From the NCBI GenBank assembly GCA_016291135.1, contig JAEFAE010000021.1, positions 1 to 42,346 on the forward strand: DNA of 42,346 nucleotides, given 5' to 3'. Numbering within the stretch: the first letter of the stretch is position 1; the number at the start of each line of letters is the position of its first letter. Source of the DNA: Bacteroidales bacterium (GTDB taxonomy: Bacteria > Bacteroidota > Bacteroidia > Bacteroidales > F082). The notes under the pieces were generated by a model that had not been told where the DNA came from, ran no database searches, and worked only from the letters and a program-made list of their open reading frames with translations. Below are positions 1 to 7,126 of this stretch, piece after piece. The position numbers and the translations under genes are program-made.

Positions 1-1
1 C

Positions 2-952
2 ATGGCCCTCAACAACGAGTCGATGTACATGATCCGTGTTGACAATGCCGTGACGGCGACGCTGACGGCGGCTCCTGCCGACCCGGCCAACCACCCGATC
101 ACGCTGGCATCCGGCTGGAACTGGATCGGATTCCCCACGGTCAACGCCATGACGCTGGACGAGGCCTTCGCGGGCATCACCCCGAACGAGGAAGACGTGA
201 TCAAGGGCACGGCGGGTCCTGCCACCTACACCGCCGAATATGGATGGAACGGTAGCCTCACGGGCCTGGAACCAGGCGTGGGTTACATGTACAAGAACAA
301 CGGCGAACCCATGACACTGACCTATCCTTCGACGTCGAAGGGAATGGTGCGCGTGCTGCCCATGGAACGCTACTGGACGAGTGACACGCACCGCCATGCG
401 ACGACGATGTCGATGCTGGCGACGCTTGACGCGAGCCGTTACACGATGACGGACGGCAACTACGAGATCGGCGCCTTCGTGGGCGACGAGTGCCGTGGCA
501 GCGCCCGCCTGCAGCGTGTGGGCAGCCAGTACATCGCCTACCTGTCGGTGAGCGGTGAAGAGGGCGAGACCGTCTGGTTCAAGCTCTACGACGTGACGAA
601 CAACGTGGAGCAAGGCCTGGCCGAAGAGCAGGTGAGCTACGTTTCGAACGCCATCACCGGTACGACGCACGAGCCTGTGGTGCTGCACTTCCGCGGCACG
701 ACGGACGTGAACGAGAGCGCCTACAGCGTGAGCATGTACCCGAACCCGACGAAGGACGAGGTCATGATCAATGGCCGTGAGATCGAGACGGTGAAGGTGT
801 ACAACGCACTGGGCCAGCTGGTGTACATGGAGGAATGCGGCAGCGCCTACAACGTGGAGCTGCACCTCAACGGCCTGAGCGCCGGCGTGTACGCGGTCAA
901 CGTGCGGATGGCCAACGGCCAGCAAGCCAACAAGAGGATCGTCAAGGAGTAA
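2..952 (+). CDS. T9SS-secreted surface protein, C-terminal part (5' truncated)
   Basis: The reading frame is open at the left edge, so the N-terminus and signal peptide are missing; the ATG at base 2 is probably internal. About residues 30-110 of the visible part hold a repeat typical of Bacteroidetes surface proteins (GWNWIGFP, then a GLEPGVGYMYKN turn). The last 80 residues form a type A T9SS sorting domain: the MYPNPTKDEV strand start, KVYNALGQLVY, LSAGVYAVNV and a basic KRIVKE end. Known of the family: this domain directs export across the outer membrane by the Por machinery, and the protein is anchored or released after cleavage. The function of the passenger cannot be told from this fragment. 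A strong terminator follows at once, so it ends its transcript. Confidence 0.85.
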   Translation: MALNNESMYMIRVDNAVTATLTAAPADPANHPITLASGWNWIGFPTVNAMTLDEAFAGITPNEEDVIKGTAGPATYTAEYGWNGSLTGLEPGVGYMYKNNGEPMTLTYPSTSKGMVRVLPMERYWTSDTHRHATTMSMLATLDASRYTMTDGNYEIGAFVGDECRGSARLQRVGSQYIAYLSVSGEEGETVWFKLYDVTNNVEQGLAEEQVSYVSNAITGTTHEPVVLHFRGTTDVNESAYSVSMYPNPTKDEVMINGREIETVKVYNALGQLVYMEECGSAYNVELHLNGLSAGVYAVNVRMANGQQANKRIVKE

Positions 953-988
953 CAGTAAACGGGGAACGAAACCGTCTCCGACAGCAAG

Positions 989-1025
989 TAAAAAAGCCAT
1001 CGTCAAGATCCGATGGCTTTTTTTC
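989..1025 (+). terminator. Rho-independent terminator after the T9SS cargo gene
   Basis: The stem AAAAAGCCATCG / CGATGGCTTTTT, with an eight-base loop, ends in a T-run. It begins about 40 bp after the stop codon at 950-952. Confidence 0.85.
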
Positions 1026-1032
1026 ATGTTTA

Positions 1033-1065
1033 TTGCCAATTATTAAGATAAAAAGCGTATCTTTG
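1033..1065 (+). promoter_or_regulatory. Bacteroidetes-type promoter of rpsA
   Basis: TATCTTTG at 1058-1065 matches the -7 consensus TAnnTTTG. A TTG at 1033-1035, 22 bp upstream, can serve as the -33 element. It lies directly after the preceding terminator and gives a leader of roughly 120 nt before the rpsA ATG. Confidence 0.7.
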
Positions 1066-1194
1066 CAGCCCAATTTGACCCGCCCGTCCGGAAAGGCAGA
1101 AATGTCAGTGGGTCAAGTCGGTAACAATCAGTCAAACCTCCTCGGCGGGGTGGGTCCGGAACCGCGTCGGGTACAAGTAACAACAAAACTTAAA
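1066..1194 (+). promoter_or_regulatory. Structured 5' leader of rpsA (candidate autoregulatory element)
   Basis: The transcribed leader is long for this gene-dense region. TTGACCC (1075-1081) pairs perfectly with GGGTCAA (1110-1116), and a GC-rich stretch follows (about 1135-1172) with a second copy of GTCCGGAA-like sequence. Ribosomal protein genes often carry leaders bound by their own product, so autoregulation by S1 is an inference; no known motif is recognised. Confidence 0.4.
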
Positions 1195-3129
1195 ATGGCA
1201 GAAAACGAAAACATCATCAACGAAGCCATGCCAGTAGAAGAAAAGGCCGTTGAAACCCCAGTCATGGAGACCCCGGTTGAGGAAGCTCCCGCTAAGAAAG
1301 CCCCCAAGGCTCCCAAGCAAAAGCCCGTTCCCGCCGAAGATTTCGACTGGACCTCGTCTCACAAGAAATTCGACAACTACTCCGCCGACGAGCGCGCCAA
1401 GCTCGAAGACAAGTACGCCTCCACCATGAACCAGGTCGCTGACCATGAGGTCATCGAAGGTACCGTGGTTGCCAAGACGGACCGCGAAGTGGTCGTCAAC
1501 ATCGGCTTCAAATCGGATGGTGTTATTCCGATCGCTGAGTTCCGCACCAACCCCAACCTCGCCGTGGGCGACAAGGTCGAGGTCTACGTCGAGAGCCAGG
1601 AAGGCTCCAACGGACAGCTCGTCCTCTCCCACAAGAAGGCCCGCATCCTCAAGTCATGGGATCGCGTCAACGCAGCCTACGAAAGCGGCGAGATCGTCAA
1701 CGGTTATGTCAAGAGCCGCACCAAGGGTGGTCTCATTGTCGACGTGTTCGGCATCGACTCCTTCCTGCCCGGTTCCCAGATCGACGTCAAGCCGATCCGT
1801 GACTACGACGTGTTCGTTGACAGCGTGATGGAATTCAAAGTCGTGAAGATCAACCAGGAATACAAGAACGTGGTGGTCTCTCACAAAGCCCTCATCGAGG
1901 ATGAGCTCGAAGCCCAGAAGGCCGAGATCATCAGCAAGCTCGAGAAGGGTCAGGTCCTCGAAGGCGTGGTCAAGAACATCACCTCCTACGGTGTGTTCAT
2001 CGACCTCGGCGGCGTGGACGGTCTCATCCATATCACCGACCTCTCCTGGGGACGTATCAACCACCCCGAAGAGATCGTCAAGTTGGATGAAAAGATCAAG
2101 GTTGTCATCCTCGACTTCGATGACAACAAGAAACGTATCGCTCTCGGCTTGAAGCAGTTGACGCCTCATCCGTGGGATGCCCTCGATCCCAACCTCAAGG
2201 TGGGTGACATCGTGAAGGGCAAGGTCGTCGTCATCGCCGACTACGGCGCGTTCATCGAGATCGCTCCTGGCGTCGAAGGCCTCATCCACGTCTCCGAGAT
2301 GTCATGGTCGCAGCACCTCCGCACCGCTCAGGACTTCCTGAAGGTGGGCGACGAGGTGGAAGCCAAGGTCCTTACCCTCGACCGCGAGGAGCGCAAGATG
2401 TCGCTCGGCATGAAGCAGCTCATCCCGGATCCGTGGGCCAACATCAAGGATCGTTATCCGATCGGCTCCAAGCACACGGCCATCGTCCGTAACTTCACCA
2501 ACTTCGGTATCTTCGTCGAACTCGAAGAAGGTGTCGACGGCCTCATCCACATCAGCGACCTCAGCTGGTCCAAGAAGATCAAGCACCCGGCTGAATTCAC
2601 CAAAGTCGGCGAAAGCATCGACGTCATCGTCCTCGACGTGGACGAAGAGAACCGCCGCCTCAGCCTCGGCCACAAGCAGCTTGAGGAAAATCCTTGGGAA
2701 GTGTTCGAGACCGTGTTCACGGTGGGTTCTGTCCACCAAGGCACGATCATCAGCGCTGCCGACAAGGGCGTCGTCGTCTCCCTGCCTTACGGCGTGGAAG
2801 GCTTCTGCCCGAACCGTTACCTGAAGAAAGAAGACGGCACCAACGCCAAGGTCGACGAGACCCTCGACTTCAAGGTGATCGAGTTCTCCAAGGAAAGCAA
2901 GAAGATCATCTTGGCCCACTCCAAGCTCTATGAAGAGAAGGAAGCCGCTGCCAAGGCCGCCAGCGAGAACGCTGCCGACAAGGCCGCCAAGCAGGCCAAG
3001 CGCGCTGTGAAGCAGATCAACGAGAATATCGAGCACAGCACCCTCGGTGACCTCGACATCCTCGCCGGCTTGAAGGAAAACCTTGAGAAGCAGGAAGCTG
3101 CTGCCAAGGAAGAACCCAAAGCTGAGTAA
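1195..3129 (+). CDS. rpsA: 30S ribosomal protein S1
   Basis: RNA-binding ribosomal protein that helps load mRNA on the 30S subunit, important in Bacteroidota, which rarely use Shine-Dalgarno pairing. 644 residues with six S1 (OB-fold) domains at about 82-148, 163-235, 252-322, 336-410, 422-497 and 510-580. Domains 3-5 show the typical GVFIDLGGVDGLIHITDLSW pattern. The N-terminal 60 residues are Pro/Glu/Ala/Lys-rich and the last 60 are a Lys/Ala/Glu-rich tail. The frame is open upstream to 835 inside the previous gene, but the ATG at 1195 follows the promoter and leader and gives the MAENEN start. Codon use is strongly biased to a few C- or G-ending codons, as expected of a highly expressed gene. 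Its own terminator follows. Confidence 0.97.
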   Translation: MAENENIINEAMPVEEKAVETPVMETPVEEAPAKKAPKAPKQKPVPAEDFDWTSSHKKFDNYSADERAKLEDKYASTMNQVADHEVIEGTVVAKTDREVVVNIGFKSDGVIPIAEFRTNPNLAVGDKVEVYVESQEGSNGQLVLSHKKARILKSWDRVNAAYESGEIVNGYVKSRTKGGLIVDVFGIDSFLPGSQIDVKPIRDYDVFVDSVMEFKVVKINQEYKNVVVSHKALIEDELEAQKAEIISKLEKGQVLEGVVKNITSYGVFIDLGGVDGLIHITDLSWGRINHPEEIVKLDEKIKVVILDFDDNKKRIALGLKQLTPHPWDALDPNLKVGDIVKGKVVVIADYGAFIEIAPGVEGLIHVSEMSWSQHLRTAQDFLKVGDEVEAKVLTLDREERKMSLGMKQLIPDPWANIKDRYPIGSKHTAIVRNFTNFGIFVELEEGVDGLIHISDLSWSKKIKHPAEFTKVGESIDVIVLDVDEENRRLSLGHKQLEENPWEVFETVFTVGSVHQGTIISAADKGVVVSLPYGVEGFCPNRYLKKEDGTNAKVDETLDFKVIEFSKESKKIILAHSKLYEEKEAAAKAASENAADKAAKQAKRAVKQINENIEHSTLGDLDILAGLKENLEKQEAAAKEEPKAE

Positions 3130-3150
3130 CACAATGCGTTAAAAGCAATG

Positions 3151-3182
3151 AAAACCGCCCTCCCCGGAGGGCGGTTTTTTTC
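3151..3182 (+). terminator. Rho-independent terminator of rpsA
   Basis: Perfect GC-rich stem (AAAACCGCCCTCC / GGAGGGCGGTTTT) with a CC-GG centre and a seven-base T-run, 20 bp after the rpsA stop and 18 bp before the next start. Confidence 0.95.
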
Positions 3183-3200
3183 AATTAAAGCATCAAAGTC

Positions 3201-4634
3201 ATGGTCTTCGCCGATCTGTTTTTCCTCTTCGTCTTTCTGCCGGCATTTGCCTTGTGCTACCTGCTGGCGGCATGGATCGATAGGAGGAAGGCAAAGGCGG
3301 GGGCCGTTTCGTTTGGATGGCGCAACAGCCTGCTGGTGCTCTTCTCCCTGATCTTCTATGCCTGGGGGGAGCCGGTATACGTCCTGCTGTTGCTGGCCAG
3401 CGTCATCGTCAACTATTTCGTCGGGCTCGGCATCGACCGGCCTGGACAGCGGCATCGAAAGGCGGCGCTGGTGCTGGGACTCGTGTTCAACCTCGGCGTC
3501 CTGGCCACCTTCAAATACCTCTCTTTCCTGTGTTCGCAGCTCGCGGCCGCGGGGCTTCCGGTGCCGGTGCCTCGGATCGCGCTGCCCATCGGCATCAGCT
3601 TCTATACCTTTCAGTCGATCTCGTACTTGATCGATGTCTATCGGCACACGACGCCCGTCCAGCGGAACTTCAGGAACCTGCTGCTGTACATCTCCATGTT
3701 CCCGCAGCTGATCGCAGGCCCCATCGTACGTTACGGGACGGTGGCGGGAGAGATCGGCAACCGCAAGGTGGATGCGCACGACCTCTCGGAGGGGATGATG
3801 CGTTTCCTGCGGGGCCTGGGCAAGAAGGTGATCCTCGCCAACCAGCTCTCGGAGGTGTCCTCCCAGCTGTTGACGGGGGCGGGGCTGGAGTCGCTGACCA
3901 CGGCCGGAGCCTGGGTCGGCATCCTTGCCTTCACCTTCCAGATCTACTACGACTTCTCGGGTTACAGCGACATGGCCATCGGCATCGGACGCTGCCTGGG
4001 ATTCCATTTCAACGAGAACTTCGACCATCCCTATTGCTGTAACAGCATCACCGACTTCTGGCGGCGTTGGCATATCTCGCTAGGCACGTTCTTCCGCGAC
4101 TACCTCTATATCCCCATGGGAGGCAACCGCCGTCATCAGGCATTCAACATCCTGGTGGTGTGGATGCTGACGGGCTTTTGGCATGGCGCCAGCTGGAACT
4201 TCCTGATCTGGGGCCTGTTTTACGGCCTGATCGTGATGCTGGAGAAATACACGCTGCTCCGGGTGGCCCATCGCATCCCTCGGTGGATACTCCATGTATA
4301 CAGCCTGCTGCTGGTCGTCATCGGATGGGGGATCTTCTATTTCGAGGACTTCGGGCAGATGACGCATTTCTTCCGGGCGTTCTTCGGGGGTGCGGCCTTC
4401 TCTGACTTTGCCGCCGTGGATGCCTTGCGTTCCTACGGCTGGCTGTGGGTGGCGGCGGTGCTGTTCTGTCTGCCCTTGCGGGATTGGATCGTCCGTGGCA
4501 CGGCGCGATGGACGGCCTCCCGTCCGGCATGGGCCTTTGCAGCCCGTTCCATTCTGGCATTTTTATTGTTGGCGGTCAGTGTCGCCCTCTTGGTGGGGGC
4601 TACCAACAACGCCTTCCTCTATACACGCTTTTAA
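3201..4634 (+). CDS. MBOAT-family membrane O-acyltransferase (AlgI/DltB-like)
   Basis: Polytopic membrane protein of 477 residues that, by family, moves acyl (usually acetyl) groups across the inner membrane onto an extracytoplasmic glycan or polymer. Visible hallmarks: an N-terminal hydrophobic hairpin (VFADLFFLFVFLPAFALCYL), the conserved block FWRRWHISLGTFFRDYLYIP with His291, and the catalytic-type LTGFWHGASWNFLIWG motif with His328. Length fits AlgI/PatA-type members (about 470-520). It is followed after 15 bp by two DHHW proteins, the usual partners that complete acetyl transfer in the periplasm. No TAnnTTTG element lies between the rpsA terminator and its ATG, so its promoter is unclear; limited read-through from rpsA is possible. 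The acetylated polymer is unknown. Confidence 0.92.
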   Translation: MVFADLFFLFVFLPAFALCYLLAAWIDRRKAKAGAVSFGWRNSLLVLFSLIFYAWGEPVYVLLLLASVIVNYFVGLGIDRPGQRHRKAALVLGLVFNLGVLATFKYLSFLCSQLAAAGLPVPVPRIALPIGISFYTFQSISYLIDVYRHTTPVQRNFRNLLLYISMFPQLIAGPIVRYGTVAGEIGNRKVDAHDLSEGMMRFLRGLGKKVILANQLSEVSSQLLTGAGLESLTTAGAWVGILAFTFQIYYDFSGYSDMAIGIGRCLGFHFNENFDHPYCCNSITDFWRRWHISLGTFFRDYLYIPMGGNRRHQAFNILVVWMLTGFWHGASWNFLIWGLFYGLIVMLEKYTLLRVAHRIPRWILHVYSLLLVVIGWGIFYFEDFGQMTHFFRAFFGGAAFSDFAAVDALRSYGWLWVAAVLFCLPLRDWIVRGTARWTASRPAWAFAARSILAFLLLAVSVALLVGATNNAFLYTRF

Positions 4635-4649
4635 AAAACACCGTATAAA

Positions 4650-5717
4650 ATGAAAAAACACCTCTCTTCGATGCTCCTCATGGTCCTGCTCTTGTCGGGC
4701 ATCCTGCCTCTTGCCGCACAGTCCTTGCTTCCTCAAGACAGCGCGGAACGCCGGGTGACTCCCTACGTCAACACGCTGACGGCCAAGGCAAGCTTCCGCA
4801 AGGCGGCCAAGGCGGGCATCATCTTGATTGGCGGAGGCGACACGCTCCGTGCCTGCAATCCCTGCAACCAGACTCCCAGCACGGCCCTTTCGTATGCCGA
4901 CATCTGCAATATCTACAAACGGGAACTGGGCGACAGCGTCAACGTGTATTGCATGCCCATCCCCACGGCCATCGAATACTACTGCCCCGATGCCGCCAAG
5001 AAACTGACCCATGCTGAGGCCCCGGTGCTGAACAGCATGTTCGCCGCCTGCTCCGACTCGGTGCTGGTGGTCAATATCTACAACATCTTGGGCGAGCACG
5101 CGGCCGAGCGGATCTTCTCGCGCACCGACCATCACTGGGCGCCCCGCGGTGCCTATTATGCGGCCATGAAGCTCTGTGAGGTGGCGGGGGTGCCTTTCAA
5201 GGACCTGTCGCATTACGAGGAGCATGTCATCCCCGGCTTTGTGGGCACCATGCCTTCGTTCTCGGGGGAATCGGCCGTGCGCAACGCACCGGAGGACTTC
5301 TATTACTATACGCCTGTCGACTGCGACTATACCACCACCTACATCCAGTACAAGACGCAGAAACAGCAGATCGTGGGCGAGTATCCCGCCGCCGAAGGGC
5401 CTTTCTTCAAGACGCAGGGCAGCGGAGCGGCTTACAATACCTTCATGGGCGGCGACTCGAAGATCACCCAGGTGCGTACCGGCGTGAACAACGGACGTCG
5501 CATCCTCATCTTCAAGGACAGCTTCGGCAACGCCATCCCGGGGTATCTGTTCTTCTCGTTCGAAGAGGTGCATGTGATCGATTTCCGTTACTTCGACCGT
5601 AACATCCTCAAGTATATCAAGGAAAACAAGATCACGGACGTGGTCTTCGCCAACAACCTGACCCATGCCTGTGGGAACGCCTCCTACAATGCTTTCAAAC
5701 GTTTTCTGAAACAATAA
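4650..5717 (+). CDS. DHHW-family (AlgJ/AlgX-like) periplasmic protein, copy 1
   Basis: 355 residues. An N-terminal signal peptide (about 1-23, ending LPLAAQ) points to the periplasm. The family-defining DHHW motif is at residues 160-163 within RTDHHWAPRGAYYA, and a second block, FKDSFGNAIPGYL, carries the likely catalytic Ser291. These are the SGNH-hydrolase-like Asp-His and Ser elements of AlgJ/AlgX proteins, which transfer or place acetyl groups delivered by an MBOAT partner. It sits between the MBOAT gene and a second DHHW gene (4-bp gap), so all three are probably one operon. It lacks the membrane anchor and acidic linker of copy 2. The substrate is not evident. Confidence 0.88.
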   Translation: MKKHLSSMLLMVLLLSGILPLAAQSLLPQDSAERRVTPYVNTLTAKASFRKAAKAGIILIGGGDTLRACNPCNQTPSTALSYADICNIYKRELGDSVNVYCMPIPTAIEYYCPDAAKKLTHAEAPVLNSMFAACSDSVLVVNIYNILGEHAAERIFSRTDHHWAPRGAYYAAMKLCEVAGVPFKDLSHYEEHVIPGFVGTMPSFSGESAVRNAPEDFYYYTPVDCDYTTTYIQYKTQKQQIVGEYPAAEGPFFKTQGSGAAYNTFMGGDSKITQVRTGVNNGRRILIFKDSFGNAIPGYLFFSFEEVHVIDFRYFDRNILKYIKENKITDVVFANNLTHACGNASYNAFKRFLKQ

Positions 5718-5721
5718 TGCC

Positions 5722-7074
5722 ATGCGGGGGGATCGGGCTTTTGTCATCGTGGTGGCCGTGCTGATGGCGGCGTTCGTGGCGGTGTTCTGCACACTGCCTC
5801 GGAGCCGTTATTCCGAGCTCGAGAAGCGTGAATTGCGCACGTTCCCTGCCTATAATGCAGCAGCGCTTCGCGACGGGAGCTTCACCGCCGAGGTGTCGAA
5901 CTGGTTCAGCGACAGCGAGCCGTTTCGCGACGCCTTCATGACGGCCAGCATGCAGCTGAAGTCGTGGATGGCCTTCAAACCGCTCCGTGCCTCCAAGGAG
6001 TCGGTGACGTTCCATGCCCCGGAGCCGGAGCAAGCGGGGGAGGAGCCTCTTGTGGAAGCCGAGCCTGCAGCGGTCGAGCCGGCAGCTGCCCCTGTGATGC
6101 GCAACCAACGCGACATCCAGGAGTATCACCATGACGTGGATGCTAACGCCAAGATGGAGAATGCCGGCGTCATCGTGGTGGGCAGCGCCCCGACGGCCCG
6201 TGCCCTGATGGCCTTCAAGAACAAGAACAAAGGGGAGAAGGCCTTTGCCAAGGTGGTCAATGCCTATCGTCAGGTGTTTGCACCCGACGTGACGGTGTAT
6301 TGCATGATCATCCCCACCGCCGTGGAGTACTACTGTCCCGAGAGTGCCCGTAGCTGCACCCAACCGGAGTTTCCGGTGTTGAAGGAGCTTTATTCGCTGA
6401 TCGATACGGCTGTGCAGGTGGTGGACCTGTATATGGTGATGGGCGAACACCTGGACGAAGACATCTATATGCGCACCGACCACCATTGGTCGCCCTTGGG
6501 CGCCTACTATGCCGCACGGCAGTTTGCCGAGGTGGCGGGGGTGAAGGTGCCCGACTTGTCGGAGTTCGACCGGCAGGTCGTCGAGGGTTATGTGGGCTCG
6601 ATGTATGGCTTCTCGAAAGACATCAACGTGAAGAAATCGCCCGAGGACTTTGTGTACTATACGCCGAAAACGGCGTCCTATTCGACCACCTATATCAAAT
6701 ACCAGCTGGACAAGGACTATCGCATCACTGGGGAAGAACGGCCGCATCAGGGTGATTTCTTCGTCAAGATGTCGACTACGGGATCGGCCTATTGCACCTT
6801 CATGGGCAGCGATGCCCGCATCACGCAGGTGGTCACGGAGGTGGACAACCACCGCCGGCTGCTGATCCTGAAAGACAGCTTCGGCAACGCCATTCCGGGT
6901 TATCTGTTCAACGCGTTCGAGGAGGTCCATGTGATCGACTTCCGCTATTTCACCCACAACATCAAGCAATACGTCAAGGACCACGGCATCACCGATATCC
7001 TGATGGCAAACAACCTCTCGCATGTGTGCTCCGGAGGCATCGGGGCAGCCTACCAACGGTTTCTGAACCAATAA
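5722..7074 (+). CDS. DHHW-family (AlgJ/AlgX-like) membrane-anchored protein, copy 2
   Basis: 450 residues, related to the preceding gene over its C-terminal part (TDHHWSPLGAYYAA; FGNAIPGYLF; EEVHVIDFRYF). DHHW is at residues 253-256 and the likely nucleophile Ser386 lies in LKDSFGN. Unlike copy 1 it has an N-terminal transmembrane anchor (about residues 6-24) followed by an AlgJ-like ELEKRELRTFP segment, and a Pro/Glu/Ala-rich linker near 93-122. The start ATG lies 4 bp after the previous stop, indicating translational coupling. It likely works with the MBOAT acyltransferase at 3201-4634 in glycan O-acetylation. The two copies have diverged enough to suggest separate roles, for example acceptor recognition versus transfer. 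Confidence 0.88.
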   Translation: MRGDRAFVIVVAVLMAAFVAVFCTLPRSRYSELEKRELRTFPAYNAAALRDGSFTAEVSNWFSDSEPFRDAFMTASMQLKSWMAFKPLRASKESVTFHAPEPEQAGEEPLVEAEPAAVEPAAAPVMRNQRDIQEYHHDVDANAKMENAGVIVVGSAPTARALMAFKNKNKGEKAFAKVVNAYRQVFAPDVTVYCMIIPTAVEYYCPESARSCTQPEFPVLKELYSLIDTAVQVVDLYMVMGEHLDEDIYMRTDHHWSPLGAYYAARQFAEVAGVKVPDLSEFDRQVVEGYVGSMYGFSKDINVKKSPEDFVYYTPKTASYSTTYIKYQLDKDYRITGEERPHQGDFFVKMSTTGSAYCTFMGSDARITQVVTEVDNHRRLLILKDSFGNAIPGYLFNAFEEVHVIDFRYFTHNIKQYVKDHGITDILMANNLSHVCSGGIGAAYQRFLNQ

Positions 7075-7077
7075 AAA

Positions 7078-7105
7078 AAGCGGCGGGGTGTGAGCCCCGC
7101 CGCTT
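7078..7105 (-). terminator. Terminator between convergent DHHW and gcvP genes
   Basis: Perfect nine-base GC stem (GCGGCGGGG / CCCCGCCGC, 7080-7103) with a six-base loop. On the minus strand it is followed by a seven-base T-run, so it is a strong terminator for gcvP; on the plus strand the tail is poor in T, but it may still stop the operon ending at 7074. Confidence 0.85.
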
Positions 7106-7126
7106 GGGTTATTGCCATAGCCAGTC

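Noticed and set aside
835..1194. Upstream extension of rpsA to an ATG at 835
   Set aside because: It would run through the preceding gene, its terminator and the rpsA promoter; the added residues are unrelated to S1.
2302..3132. Antisense open frame over rpsA
   Set aside because: Shadow of the strongly biased S1 coding sequence; the translation has no recognisable domain and no promoter.
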